In this document: positions 25,747 to 34,854 of the stretch, piece by piece
How the letters are laid out: every line of letters begins with the position of its first letter
Position numbering within the stretch: position 1 is the first letter of the stretch
NCBI GenBank assembly: GCA_007693785.1
Contig: RECY01000024.1
Span: forward strand, 62,001-126,000
DNA from: Phycisphaerales bacterium
GTDB taxonomy: Bacteria > Planctomycetota > Phycisphaerae > Phycisphaerales > UBA1924
Length of the DNA: 64,000 nt
Direction: 5' to 3'
Notes under the pieces: generated by a model
Databases searched by the model: none
Seen by the model: the letters and a program-made list of their open reading frames with translations, nothing else
Told to the model about the DNA's origin: nothing
Translations under genes and position numbers: made by a program

Positions 25747-25775
25747 GGTGGCACAGCTCTCCGAGCTGTGCCACC
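25747..25775. repeat. Perfect hairpin after the OYE gene
   Basis: A 13-bp perfect inverted repeat (GGTGGCACAGCTC at 25747-25759 and its complement at 25763-25775) around TCC. The outer flanks GTTGG and CCAAC can extend it. It has no T tract, so it is not a classic terminator; it may be a REP-like palindrome or an mRNA end-stabiliser. No second copy was found in this window. Confidence 0.6.
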
Positions 25776-25834
25776 GGGGCCCAACGTCTGGTACGATCCG
25801 CCTCGCCCTGTTCCGGGCGATGTGGAGACGATGC

Positions 25835-28800
25835 ATGGCGACGATGAGCCGTTGGTGGGTGCTGGTGCTGGGTGTGGCGGCGTTACTGGGTGCGCCGGCG
25901 TTCGCGGACGAGCCTGCCCAGGATGCCGAGGATGCCGAGGACGCGGACGTTGAAGCCGCTGAAGCCGGCGAGAAGCCCCCCAGCGTCTGGAACGTCGACG
26001 AGCCCCGCGGCCCCACCTTCGAACGCGACATCGACGTCACCGAGGGCACCTGGCTCAGCCTCGACGTCTCGCCCGACGGCGAGTGGATCGCGTTCGACCT
26101 CCTCGGCGACCTCTACATGATGCCCATCGAGGGCGACGAGACCGGCGAACGCGTCCGCAAGCTCACCGGCGGCATGAGCTGGGACATGCAGCCCCGCTTC
26201 AGCCCCTGTGGCACCAAGATCGCCTTCACCAGCGACCGCAACAGCATCGATAAGGACGGCAAGGTCAGCTCCAAAGCCGGCGACAACATCTGGACCATCG
26301 ACCTCGACTCCGGCGAGCTCACCCAGATTTCCAATGAGCCCTTCCGCCTCCTCAACGCCCCCGCGTGGCACCCCTCGGGCGACTACATCGTCGCGCGCAA
26401 GCACTTTACGAGCCGCCGCTCTCTTGGCTCCGGCGAAATGTGGATGTACCACGCCGCGGGCGTCCGCGCCGGCGCGACCGGCGGCGTGCAACTCACCGAA
26501 AAACCCACCGACCAGAAGGACGTCAACGAGCCCGTCTTCAGCCCCGACGGGCGCTATCTCTACTTCTCCGAGGACGCCAGCCCCGGGCAGAACTTCGAGT
26601 ACAACAAGGACTCCAACCAGCAGATCTACGTCATCAACCGACTCGACACCGAGACCGGCGAGCAGCAACGCTACATCACCGGCCCCGGCGGCTCCGCCCG
26701 CCCCACGCCCTCGCCTGACGGTGAAAAGATCGCCTTCGTCCGGCGCTTCGACGGGCGCAGCGCGCTGCACATCTTCGACATCCGTTCCGGGCGCGTCGAC
26801 ATGGTCCACAACGACCTCGAACGCGACATGCAGGAAGCCTGGGCGATCCACGGCGTCTACCCGACCATCGCGTGGACGCCGGACAGCACGTCCATCGTCT
26901 TCTGGGCGCGCGGCAAGATCCGGCGGATCGACCTGAACGAGGACCGCAGCGCCGGCGACGTGCGCACGATCCCGTTCCGCGTGCGCGACACGCGGACGCT
27001 CGCCGAGCCGCTGCGGTTCGCGATCGATCCCGCGCCCGACGAGGTGCGGGCGCGGATGCTCCGCTGGGTGCAGGTTGCGCCGAACGGCAAGCAGGTCGCG
27101 TACCAGGCGCTCGGGAAGATCTGGATCAAGGACCTGCCCGACGGCACGCCGCGCCGCCTGACCGAGCAGGACGAGCACTTCGAGTTCTACCCCGCCTGGT
27201 CGCGCGACGGGCGCCAGCTCGTGTACACCACCTGGCACGACGAGCAGCTCGGCTCGGTCCGCGTCGCGGACATGGAAACCGGCGAGACGTGGCGCGTCAC
27301 GCGCGACCCCGGGCACTATGTCGAGCCGGCGTTCTTCCCGCTCGGCGGCTCGGTCCTCTACCGCAAGGTCGGCGGCGGGGGCGTCGTCAGCCCGTTGTGG
27401 GGGCGCGAGCCGGGGATCTACCGCGTCACCGCCGTCCAGCGCCTGGCGCCGAGCACGCCCGAACTGCTCACCCGAGACGGGGTCCACCCCCAGTTCGGCA
27501 ACAGCAACACACGCCTGTATGTCACGCGGGCCGCCTTTGCCCGCGACGCCGACAACCGCAAGCTGATCGAGATCGAACTCGGCGGCGAGCACCAGGGGCG
27601 CGAGCGCGAGCTCTACACGAGCACCTGGGCGCAGGACTACCGCGTCTCGCCCGACGGCAAGTGGGTCGCGTTCGTTGAGCGGTTCAACGTCCACGTCGCG
27701 CCGATGGTGCGCACGGGGCGGGCGATCGCCATTGGGCCGAGCACGACGTCGATCCCCGTGCAGCGCGTCGGCGAGGACGCGGGGTGGCACGTCCACTTCT
27801 CGGGCGACAGCCAGCGCCTGCACTGGTCGCTCGGCCCGACGCTCTTTACGCGGGAACTTAGCGACAGCTTCGCCTTCCTCGACGGCTCGCCCGAAGAGGC
27901 CCCGGACCTGACGGCCGAGGGTATCGATATCGGCTTCAATTTCCCGCACGACAAGCCCGAGCGCACGATCGCCCTCGTCGGCGGGACCGTTTACACGATG
28001 GACCCGGACGCCGAGGATTTCGGGCGGATCGAGAACGCGACCGTGCTGATCGAGGGCAATCGCATCACCAGCGTCGGCCCGCGGGGTGACATCCGCGTGC
28101 CGAGCGGCGCGGAGGTGCTCGACGTCAGCGGGCAGGTCGTCCTCCCGGGCTTCCTAGAGGCGCACGCGCACGGGCCGATGGCGATCAACGGTATCACGCC
28201 GCAGCACAACTGGGTGAACGCCGTGCGCCTCGCCTTCGGCGTGACGACGGTGCATGATCCCTCGAACGACACCGCGTCGATCTTCAGTTCCAGCGAGATG
28301 ACGATGGCCGGGGCCAACGTCGGGCCGCGGACGTTCAGCACGGGGACGATCCTGTACGGCGCCGCCGGCGGGTTCGCCGCCCCGGTCGAGAGCTACGACG
28401 ACGCGCTCTTCCACCTCCGGCGGATGCAGGCGGTGGGGGCGTGGAGCGTCAAGAGCTACAACCAGCCGCGGCGTGACCAGCGTCAGCAGGTCGTCGAGGG
28501 CGCGCGCGAGCTCGGCATGATGGTCGTCCCCGAGGGCGGGAGCACCTTCATGCACAACCTCACCATGATCGTCGACGGGCACACCGGGATCGAGCACACG
28601 TTCCCGGTCGAGATCGTCTACGACGACGTCCTCCAGCTCTGGAAGCCGGAGCCCGATCGCGGGCTCGCCTCGGTCGGCGTCGGGTACACGCCCACGCTCA
28701 GCGTCGCCTACGGCGGGCTCACCGGCGAGATCTACTGGTACCAGCAAGACGAGCTCTGGAAGCACGGGAAGCTGCGGAGCTTTGTGCCGCCGGAGATCAT

Positions 28801-29329
28801 CATCCCGCGCGCCCGCCGCCGGTTGATGGCCCCGCAGGAAGATTTCAACCACTTCCTGTGCGCACGTATTACCAAGCAGGCGATCGACATCGGCATCCCC
28901 GTCCAGCCCGGCGGGCACGGGCAGATGCCCGGGCTCAACACCCACTGGGAGATCTGGATGATGGCCCAGGGCGGCATGTCCAACCTCGAAGCCCTGCGCT
29001 CCGGCACCTACGACGGCGCCCGCCACCTCGGGCTCGACCGCGACCTCGGCTCGATCACCCCCGGCAAGCTCGCCGACCTGGTCGTCATCGAACCCGGGCG
29101 CGACCCGACCCGCGAGATCCGCGACAGCGAGTTCATCCAGTGGACCATCGCCAACGGGCGCGTCTACGACGCGAAGACCATGGGCGAACGACAGCCCGGC
29201 GGCGAGCTCGCCAACGCGCCAACCTTCTACTGGATGGACCCGAACTACTCGCCCTCCAGCGTCCCGCCCGCCTTCACCGGGTGCGAAGGGTGCGGCTACC
29301 CGACCGCCTGCTCGTGGGGGCACCCGTAA
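25835..29329 (+). CDS. Secreted TolB-like PD40 repeat / amidohydrolase fusion
   Basis: A 1164-residue exported protein. The signal peptide is MATMSRWWVLVLGVAALLGAPAFA, and GGAG seven bases upstream fixes the ATG. Residues about 60-700 hold WD40-like PD40 repeats (SPDGEWIAFDLLGDLYMMPI, FSPCGTKIAFTSDRN, FSPDGRYLYFSED, SPDGEKIAFVRRFDGR, SRDGRQLVYTTWHDE). From about 705 comes an amidohydrolase: ALVGGTVYTMDPD, metal site HAHG near residue 776, GIEHTFPVEIV, and the late GSITPGKLADLVVIEPGRDP. The family includes imidazolonepropionase- and prolidase-like enzymes. The substrate is unknown; the propeller probably selects a peptide or oligomer. Confidence 0.85.
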   Translation: MATMSRWWVLVLGVAALLGAPAFADEPAQDAEDAEDADVEAAEAGEKPPSVWNVDEPRGPTFERDIDVTEGTWLSLDVSPDGEWIAFDLLGDLYMMPIEGDETGERVRKLTGGMSWDMQPRFSPCGTKIAFTSDRNSIDKDGKVSSKAGDNIWTIDLDSGELTQISNEPFRLLNAPAWHPSGDYIVARKHFTSRRSLGSGEMWMYHAAGVRAGATGGVQLTEKPTDQKDVNEPVFSPDGRYLYFSEDASPGQNFEYNKDSNQQIYVINRLDTETGEQQRYITGPGGSARPTPSPDGEKIAFVRRFDGRSALHIFDIRSGRVDMVHNDLERDMQEAWAIHGVYPTIAWTPDSTSIVFWARGKIRRIDLNEDRSAGDVRTIPFRVRDTRTLAEPLRFAIDPAPDEVRARMLRWVQVAPNGKQVAYQALGKIWIKDLPDGTPRRLTEQDEHFEFYPAWSRDGRQLVYTTWHDEQLGSVRVADMETGETWRVTRDPGHYVEPAFFPLGGSVLYRKVGGGGVVSPLWGREPGIYRVTAVQRLAPSTPELLTRDGVHPQFGNSNTRLYVTRAAFARDADNRKLIEIELGGEHQGRERELYTSTWAQDYRVSPDGKWVAFVERFNVHVAPMVRTGRAIAIGPSTTSIPVQRVGEDAGWHVHFSGDSQRLHWSLGPTLFTRELSDSFAFLDGSPEEAPDLTAEGIDIGFNFPHDKPERTIALVGGTVYTMDPDAEDFGRIENATVLIEGNRITSVGPRGDIRVPSGAEVLDVSGQVVLPGFLEAHAHGPMAINGITPQHNWVNAVRLAFGVTTVHDPSNDTASIFSSSEMTMAGANVGPRTFSTGTILYGAAGGFAAPVESYDDALFHLRRMQAVGAWSVKSYNQPRRDQRQQVVEGARELGMMVVPEGGSTFMHNLTMIVDGHTGIEHTFPVEIVYDDVLQLWKPEPDRGLASVGVGYTPTLSVAYGGLTGEIYWYQQDELWKHGKLRSFVPPEIIIPRARRRLMAPQEDFNHFLCARITKQAIDIGIPVQPGGHGQMPGLNTHWEIWMMAQGGMSNLEALRSGTYDGARHLGLDRDLGSITPGKLADLVVIEPGRDPTREIRDSEFIQWTIANGRVYDAKTMGERQPGGELANAPTFYWMDPNYSPSSVPPAFTGCEGCGYPTACSWGHP

Positions 29330-29388
29330 CGGGAGCTCCGAGCTCGGAACAGCAAAGCAGCGGATCGGATTGCGAGTCATCGAATGTC

Positions 29389-29513
29389 CGGTGCCCCGGA
29401 AATGCCCACCGCGGGCTTTTCCGGGTCGGCGTTCACCGGCATGGATCCGCGCCGCCCTCGCCCGGATCCCGGAAAAGCTCCGCCGCAGACGGCTCCGCGT
29501 TTCCGGGGCACCG
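29389..29513. repeat. Dispersed palindromic element, copy 1 (14-bp terminal inverted repeats)
   Basis: 125 bp bounded by CGGTGCCCCGGAAA and its reverse complement. Each end is itself a long hairpin (29389-29427 and about 29476-29513), separated by a unique spacer. It is closely similar to 32530-32656 and, in one half, to 52456-52500. It lies between the amidohydrolase gene and infA. It looks like a MITE-like or paired REP element; no coding capacity. Confidence 0.75.
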
Positions 29514-29544
29514 ATCCGAAGCGATAGTCATCACAAAAGCAACA

Positions 29545-29566
29545 GACGCGCCCAAGCAGGCGCGTC
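29545..29566 (-). terminator. Possible terminator of infA
   Basis: An 8-bp stem (GACGCGCC at 29545-29552 with its complement at 29559-29566) with a 6-nt loop. On the minus strand it is followed by TGTTGCTTTTGTG. It lies about 43 nt after the infA stop. Confidence 0.5.
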
Positions 29567-29608
29567 CGATTTGGCGATCTGCACATCTGGCCCTTTGGCC
29601 CTCTCGCC

Positions 29609-29836
29609 TCACCGCCCGCGGAATGTGATCCGCCCCTTGGTCAGGTCGTACGGGCTCATCTCCACCGTCACCGTGTCGCCCGGCAGGATGCGGATGTAGT
29701 GCTTGCGCATCTTCCCGCTCACGTACGCCAGGATCTCCGTCTGCTGGTCGTTCGGCAGACGGACCTTGAACATCGCGTTGGGCAAGGCCTCAACAACGAC
29801 GGCCTCCATCGTGAACTTGTCATCCTGCTTCGGCAT
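29609..29836 (-). CDS. infA: Translation initiation factor IF-1
   Basis: 75 residues, one S1/OB-fold domain: [54 protein letters not shown], an almost complete match to the family. It binds the 30S A site with IF-2 and IF-3 during initiation. In many bacteria infA lies in the spc/alpha ribosomal operon, but here it is alone, flanked by a hairpin element and a methyltransferase-like gene. Confidence 0.97.
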   Translation of the reverse strand: MPKQDDKFTMEAVVVEALPNAMFKVRLPNDQQTEILAYVSGKMRKHYIRILPGDTVTVEMSPYDLTKGRITFRGR

Positions 29837-29929
29837 GCGGGCTGCGATCTCCGGTCGGGGTGCGTTCGCTGATTTCGGGGAGGCTCAGGATAGCGCTCTG
29901 CACGCCCCCCGTCCTCCCGCCCCGGTTCC

Positions 29930-30598
29930 TCACCGACGCCGCCGCTCCCGGTTGCGGTCCCGCTCGCCCGCCCCCGCCTTCTTCGGCACCTTCTGCTGCA
30001 CCACCACGTCCTCCACCCCCCGGTAGGTCACCAGCACCGCCCCGACCTCCGCCACGCGGTGGAACAGCCGCTCCAGCGTCCCCTCCTGCCCGGGCCAGGG
30101 GTAGGCGAAGACCACATCAAAATCCCCCGGGTCCGCGTCCAGTTCGGCGTACCCGTCCAACCCGCCCTCGTGGAGCCACGCCGCCTCGTCCGACGCCCCG
30201 TCCGTGATCGCCTGGCATTCGTCGGGGATGAACGTCCCGCACGCGAACCGGGCCGGGATCGCGAGGTCCTCCGCGAGCGCCTCGGACTCGTCCACCAGCT
30301 CCTGGTGGTACTCGATCCCGACGGCATCAAACCCCAGCAGCGACGCCAGCAGCGTCGCCACCCCGAACCCCGAGCCCCACTCGCAGAACGCGTCCCCGGG
30401 CGCAAAGCCCGAGTCCCGCAGGCTCCGCAGCGCCGACTCGACCCGCGCAAAATCGCTTGGCACAAACCCCGGCGGCACCGCCCCGTGCCGAGCGTCAAAA
30501 TACGCGTTGATCCGACGATCCGACTCGGCCAGTAACGCCGCCACCCGCTCGGGCGAACGGGAACGTGGGGCAGGAAGTTCCAGAGTGCGCAGGGGCAT
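29930..30598 (-). CDS. SAM methyltransferase-like protein
   Basis: A 222-residue protein. FCEWGSGFGVATLLASLLGFDAVGIEYHQELVDESEALAEDL is a Rossmann motif I and II region of a class I methyltransferase, and DFDVVFAYPWPGQEGTLERLFHRVAEVGAVLVTYRG is the later catalytic-strand region. The first 75 residues are not recognised. The last 20 are very basic (KVPKKAGAGERDRNRERRRR), which could bind nucleic acid. The substrate is unknown. It lies between infA and the mutase gene on the same strand, with gaps of 93 and 39 nt, so co-transcription with either neighbour is possible. Confidence 0.65.
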   Translation of the reverse strand: MPLRTLELPAPRSRSPERVAALLAESDRRINAYFDARHGAVPPGFVPSDFARVESALRSLRDSGFAPGDAFCEWGSGFGVATLLASLLGFDAVGIEYHQELVDESEALAEDLAIPARFACGTFIPDECQAITDGASDEAAWLHEGGLDGYAELDADPGDFDVVFAYPWPGQEGTLERLFHRVAEVGAVLVTYRGVEDVVVQQKVPKKAGAGERDRNRERRRR

Positions 30599-30637
30599 CC
30601 AAGTCAGCTTACCGACGCACGGCGTAAGCGAAACGGA

Positions 30638-32425
30638 TCACCACTCCGGCCCGCCGGAGTACCTGCCGTAGATGTCGGCCATCGCCTGGACCATCTCGCC
30701 CAGGGTCGCGCCCGCCATCGCGCCGTTGACCAGGCTCGGCATCACGTTGTGCGTGTCGAGCCCGAGGTCGGCGGCCGCCTCGGCGTAGCCCTTGCCGGGC
30801 TCGCTCGAGCCCCCGCCCGGGTCGCCGTCGCGGCAGGTCACGCGGATCCGGTCCAGGGCCTGCGCGACGAGCGTCTCGTCGCGGGCCTGCTTGAAGGCCG
30901 CGAGGCGGGCGGTCTGGTCCACCTCGACCTCCGGCCCGATCGCGAGGATGTCGATCGGGCGACCCTCCTCTTTATCCACGTACTCGTTCAGCCCGACGAT
31001 GATCCGGTCGCCGCTCTCGCACTCCTCGGCGAAGCGGTAGCTCGCCTCGGCGATCTGGCGTCGGAAGTAGCCCTTGTGGATGCCCGCGACGACGCCGCCG
31101 TGCCCGCTGTTCTCCGCCGGCGTGTTCTTGCTGGCCAGCTTGAACGGGCCGCCGCCCATCGCGTCGATCTCGGCGATGTACGCCAAGGCTTCGGCCTCGA
31201 GCCGGTCGGTCAGCTCCTCGATGAACCAGCTCCCCCCGAGCGGGTCGGTCACGCGGGTGACGCCCGTCTCGTGCGCGAGGATCTGCTGCGTCCGCAGCGC
31301 GACCGTGACGGCCTGCTCGGTCGGCAGACCCAGCGTCTCGTCCATGCTGTCGGTGTGCAGGCTCTGACACCCGCCGAGCACGGCGGCCATCGCCTGATAG
31401 GCAACGCGCACGATGTTGTTCAGCGGCTGCTGCTCGGTCAGGCTGCACCCAGCCGTCTGCACGTGCGTCTTCATGTACCACGACCTCTCGCTCTCGGCCC
31501 CGTACCGCTCGCGCATCATCCGCGCCCAGATCCGACGGGCCGCACGCAGCTTGCAGACCTCTTCGAAGAACTCGTTGTGGCTGTTGAAGAAGAAGCTCAG
31601 GCGCGGCGCGAAGTTCTCGACGTCCAGCCCGCGCTCGATGCACGCTTCGACGTACTCCATCCCGTCCCGCAGCGTGAACGCCAGCTCCTGCGGGCCCGTG
31701 CTCCCGGCCTCGCGGATGTGGTAGCCCGAGATCGACACGCTGTTCCACTTCGGCACCAGCGCCGACTGGAACTCGATCGTGTCCACCACCAGCTTCACGC
31801 TCGGCTCCGGCGGGTAAATAAACTCGTTCTGCGCGTGGAACTCTTTGAGGATGTCGTTCTGCAGCGTCCCGCCCAGCGTGGACCAGTCGATCCCGCGCTG
31901 CATCGCCATCGCGAGGTACATCGCCCAGATCACGCACGCCGGCCCGTTGATCGTCTGGCTCACCGTCACCGAGTCGATCGGGATGTCGGCGTAGAGGCGG
32001 TGCATGTCCTCGATGGTGTCGATCGCGACGCCGCACTTGCCGACCTCACCCATGCTGAGCACGTCGTCGGAGTCGCGCCCCATCAGCGTCGGCAGGTCGA
32101 ACGCGGTCGAGAGCCCGGTGTTGGCTTTGGTCTTGGTGCTCGCGGCTCGGAGGAGGTACTTGAACCGGTTGTTCGTGTCGTCGGCCGAGCCGAAGCCGGC
32201 GAACTGGCGCATCGTCCACAGGCGGGAGCGGTAGCCTTGCGGGAAGAGCCCGCGGGTGTAGGGGAACTGCCCGGGCTCGGGGATGTCGCGGTCGATGTGC
32301 CGGAGGCTCTCGGCCGGGCTCGCGGGCCCGTAGCTCGGATCGAGCACCAGCCCGCTGATCGTGACGGCGTGCGGGTCGATGTTGCCGGCCGAGTCGATGC
32401 CGGGGCCTGTGAACGTGGTTGTCAT
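30638..32425 (-). CDS. Acyl-CoA mutase large subunit, probably isobutyryl-CoA mutase (IcmA-like)
   Basis: A 595-residue TIM-barrel subunit of a B12-dependent carbon-skeleton mutase, without a B12-binding domain. It has YTRGLFPQGYRSRLWTMRQFAGFGSADDTN, AFDLPTLMGRDSD, GGTLQNDILKEF and TEQQPLNNIVRVAYQAMAAVLGGCQSLHTDS. The two residues that separate substrates are F75 (Tyr in methylmalonyl-CoA mutase) and Q199 (Arg there, contacting the carboxylate). Phe/Gln is the pair known from isobutyryl-CoA mutase, so conversion between isobutyryl- and n-butyryl-CoA is more likely than methylmalonyl-CoA. ATG at 32425 gives the family-like N terminus. The B12 domain must come from another gene, most likely 37567-38736. 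Confidence 0.85.
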   Translation of the reverse strand: MTTTFTGPGIDSAGNIDPHAVTISGLVLDPSYGPASPAESLRHIDRDIPEPGQFPYTRGLFPQGYRSRLWTMRQFAGFGSADDTNNRFKYLLRAASTKTKANTGLSTAFDLPTLMGRDSDDVLSMGEVGKCGVAIDTIEDMHRLYADIPIDSVTVSQTINGPACVIWAMYLAMAMQRGIDWSTLGGTLQNDILKEFHAQNEFIYPPEPSVKLVVDTIEFQSALVPKWNSVSISGYHIREAGSTGPQELAFTLRDGMEYVEACIERGLDVENFAPRLSFFFNSHNEFFEEVCKLRAARRIWARMMRERYGAESERSWYMKTHVQTAGCSLTEQQPLNNIVRVAYQAMAAVLGGCQSLHTDSMDETLGLPTEQAVTVALRTQQILAHETGVTRVTDPLGGSWFIEELTDRLEAEALAYIAEIDAMGGGPFKLASKNTPAENSGHGGVVAGIHKGYFRRQIAEASYRFAEECESGDRIIVGLNEYVDKEEGRPIDILAIGPEVEVDQTARLAAFKQARDETLVAQALDRIRVTCRDGDPGGGSSEPGKGYAEAAADLGLDTHNVMPSLVNGAMAGATLGEMVQAMADIYGRYSGGPEW

Positions 32426-32529
32426 GCCAGAATCTCCAAAGACACACGCCGCCGATCGGAGCACGGCAGCAATTCAGAAAGGGCAAGCCCCGTCGCTTCA
32501 TGATTCTACGGGCCTCCCCGAGGCCTGTC

Positions 32530-32656
32530 CGGTGCCCCGGAAACGGCCCGCCGCGGGCCTTTTCCGGGTCGGCAATCAATCACGTTGATCTTTGCCGCCC
32601 GCACCCGACTCCCGGAAAAGCTCCGCCGCGGACGGCTGCGCGTTTCCGGGGCACCG
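32530..32656. repeat. Dispersed palindromic element, copy 2 (14-bp terminal inverted repeats)
   Basis: 127 bp with the same ends as copy 1 (CGGTGCCCCGGAAA and complement). It has an outer hairpin at 32530-32568, a variable spacer, and the second hairpin from about 32615 to 32656. TGTC precedes both copies 1 and 2, and ATCC follows both. It lies in the divergent gap between the mutase gene and rdgC, so it is not simply a terminator. Confidence 0.8.
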
Positions 32657-32849
32657 ATCCTGCCCCCTGCTGATCTCCACCGCAACCGACAGCTTCTCCG
32701 GATTCTCGCCCACACCTGCGGGAATGTGCGCAAAGAAGCTGTCGTCTGCGCCTCGCGCCTCGACCCGTGCCGGTTCGGGCCGGATACTGCCCCCTGCGCC
32801 GGGTGGGGCCGTCGGATCGGGCCCGGGTCTCGGCGGGAAGGAGCCCGGA

Positions 32850-34187
32850 TTGCCGTTTCTTCGAGGACAGGTCAGTTTCTGCCGGCTCGGCATCGCCGCC
32901 GGGCCCGGGATCACCACCGACCAGGGCACGCTGGACGTGCTGAGCGAGCACACGATCAGCCCCGGCCCGCGGGTGGGGGCCCCGGCGGAGGTGGAAGCCG
33001 GCTGGTGCGCCGGGCGGCATCTCTACGACGAGCGGTTCACCTACGACAAGAACGTCCTGATGGACGGCGCGATCTGGCAGGCCGGGCTCCGCATTGACAC
33101 CAACCGCGTGCCGGGCGAGGTCAAGCGGGCGATCAAGGCCCAGCACGAGGACGCGGCCGTCACCGCCCCCGGCGGCTTCCTCTCCCGCGGGCAGAAACGC
33201 GAAGTGAAGGACCTCGTCGAGCGCGCGCTCCACGACGAACTCGCGAGCGGCAAGCACCGGCGCAGCGCGCTGGTCGACGTGCTCGCGGACACCGACCGGG
33301 GCGTCCTGCTCTCGGCGGCCGCGGGGAACGGCGTCATCGAGAAGCTCTGCGCCCTCTACCGCGAGACGTTCGGCGACTCGCTGACGCCGCACTCGGCCGG
33401 GGCGATCGCGAGCGCCCTGCTTAGCGACATGGGCCGCCGGCGCGAGCTGGAGGACGCCCTCCCGACGCCCTTCACCGAGGCCCCGAGCGGGGCCGACGGC
33501 TCGCCGCCCGAAGTGAGCTGGGCCCGCGGCTCCAACGAACCGGCGGACTTCCTGGGCAACGAGTTCCTTCTCTGGCTCTGGTTCCGAACGGATCAGGGCG
33601 AGGGGATGATCACGGCCGACCTCGACAAGGGCGCGAAGGCGGAGGTCGCGGTGGCGCTGGATCGGACGGTGGAGATGGAGTGCGCCTGGGCGATCACGGG
33701 CAAGCAGACGCTGAAGGGGGATACGGACGGGCTGAGCCCGTTCCGCTTGCCGGAGGCGTGGGACGCGCTGGGGACGGGCAAGTGGCCACGCCGGGTCGGG
33801 ATGCTGCTGGCCGAGGGGGCGGAGCAGTGGATGTTCAGCTTTCAGGGGGACCGGTGGCTGGTCTCGGGCTGCACGCTGCCGAGCACGGAAGAAAAGTTCG
33901 AGACGGTGCGGGAGGCGAACGAGTTCCGCGTGGCGCAGGTGCGCCGCTTGGACGAGCTGCTGATCGGCACGTACCGCTCGTTCCTCGCGTTGCGGACGAG
34001 CCCGAAGTGGGCGGAGGAGCGCCAAGCGATGCGGTCGTGGATCGCGGGGCGTCGCCCGGAGCGTCGGGGCCGCCCGGTTGCCCCGAGTGCAAAGCCCCGC
34101 CCGCCGGTGGAGGTCCCCGCGCCGGATGCGACCCCGGCAGCGGACGGGGCGTCGTCAGAAGCGGCTCCGTTCGCGGCCAACGCCTGA
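32850..34187 (+). CDS. rdgC: RdgC-family recombination-associated protein
   Basis: A 445-residue protein. LPFLRGQVSFCRLGI at the start and FLGNEFLLWLWFRTDQGEG in the middle match the RdgC group found outside Proteobacteria, with RLDELLIGTYRSFLALRTSPKWAEE near the end. E. coli RdgC is a DNA-binding ring that modulates RecA. The start is TTG with GGAAGGAG seven bases upstream. Family similarity begins exactly there, although the frame is open 86 codons further back through element copy 2. The last 60 residues are Pro/Ala-rich and probably disordered. No other recombination gene is adjacent. Confidence 0.7.
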   Translation: MPFLRGQVSFCRLGIAAGPGITTDQGTLDVLSEHTISPGPRVGAPAEVEAGWCAGRHLYDERFTYDKNVLMDGAIWQAGLRIDTNRVPGEVKRAIKAQHEDAAVTAPGGFLSRGQKREVKDLVERALHDELASGKHRRSALVDVLADTDRGVLLSAAAGNGVIEKLCALYRETFGDSLTPHSAGAIASALLSDMGRRRELEDALPTPFTEAPSGADGSPPEVSWARGSNEPADFLGNEFLLWLWFRTDQGEGMITADLDKGAKAEVAVALDRTVEMECAWAITGKQTLKGDTDGLSPFRLPEAWDALGTGKWPRRVGMLLAEGAEQWMFSFQGDRWLVSGCTLPSTEEKFETVREANEFRVAQVRRLDELLIGTYRSFLALRTSPKWAEERQAMRSWIAGRRPERRGRPVAPSAKPRPPVEVPAPDATPAADGASSEAAPFAANA

Positions 34188-34262
34188 ATCAGGTGGTGCG
34201 GGAGATGCCCGGTCGCGCGGCAGGGCAACACCGGTATTGTGCGCAAATGTTCAGGACGGGTG

Positions 34263-34289
34263 TTGCGGGGGGCTCGGGTTGTGTATGAT
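34263..34289 (+). promoter_or_regulatory. Possible promoter for the RRM gene
   Basis: TTGCGG at 34263 and TATGAT at 34284 with a short 15-nt spacer. If used, the transcript would have a leader of about 115 nt before the ATG at 34411. Weak evidence, by eye only. Confidence 0.25.
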
Positions 34290-34410
34290 GGTGCTGCACG
34301 TTGCATGCTGGGCTGTCCAGCGGGGCGTGCGTCTGCCGGAATGGGTCAGGCCGAGAGTGCCCCATGCCGGAAGGATCGGTTCGACTCTCGGGATGATCGG
34401 TAGTATCGAA

Positions 34411-34767
34411 ATGCGGATTTACGTCGGAAACCTCCCGTACAGCACGAATGACATGGAACTCCGCGAAATGTTCGGGGAGTTCGGGAACGTCACGGACGCG
34501 TCCGTGGTGATGGATCGGGAGACCGGTCGCTCGCGTGGCTTCGGCTTCGTCGAAATGGACGATGACACGGCCAACGAGGCGATCGAGCAGATGAACGGTC
34601 GGGACATGGGCGGCCGCGCCCTCGTCGTGAACCAGGCCCGCGAGCGTGCCCCCCGCAGCGGTGGCGGCGGCGGTGGTGGTCGCGGTGGCTACGGCGGCGG
34701 CGGCGGTGGTGGCGGCTACGGCGGCGGAGGCGGTGGTGGCGGCGGCGGCCGTCGCGGCGGCTGGTAA
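34411..34767 (+). CDS. Glycine-rich RNA-binding protein (single RRM)
   Basis: 118 residues. Residues 1-78 are one RRM: RNP2 is IYVGNL (3-8) and RNP1 is RGFGFVEM (42-49), both with the aromatic RNA-stacking residues. Residues 83-118 are almost pure Gly with Arg and Tyr (RGGYGGGG, GRRGGW), as in cyanobacterial Rbp and plant GRP cold-shock proteins. It probably binds single-stranded RNA as a chaperone; in cyanobacteria such genes are cold-induced. ATG at 34411 is exactly where the RRM begins. The gene has its own terminator and a non-coding leader region of 223 bp upstream. Confidence 0.93.
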   Translation: MRIYVGNLPYSTNDMELREMFGEFGNVTDASVVMDRETGRSRGFGFVEMDDDTANEAIEQMNGRDMGGRALVVNQARERAPRSGGGGGGGRGGYGGGGGGGGYGGGGGGGGGGRRGGW

Positions 34768-34820
34768 ACCACACGGGCCCACGCCCGACCCCGGCACCTG
34801 ACACTATTTCAAGACACCAC

Positions 34821-34854
34821 GCGGGCCCGCTCCAAGAGCGGGCCCGCTTTGTTT
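34821..34854 (+). terminator. Rho-independent terminator of the RRM gene
   Basis: A 12-bp perfect stem (GCGGGCCCGCTC at 34821-34832 with 34836-34847), 3-nt loop, then TTTGTTT. Confidence 0.85.

Noticed and set aside
30638-32425. Methylmalonyl-CoA mutase large subunit as the name
   Set aside because: The Tyr and Arg that bind the methylmalonyl carboxylate are replaced by F75 and Q199, so isobutyryl-CoA mutase is the better call.
34673-34764. Low-complexity GGC/GGT repeat as a microsatellite or array
   Set aside because: It encodes the Gly-rich tail of the RRM protein in frame and needs no other explanation.
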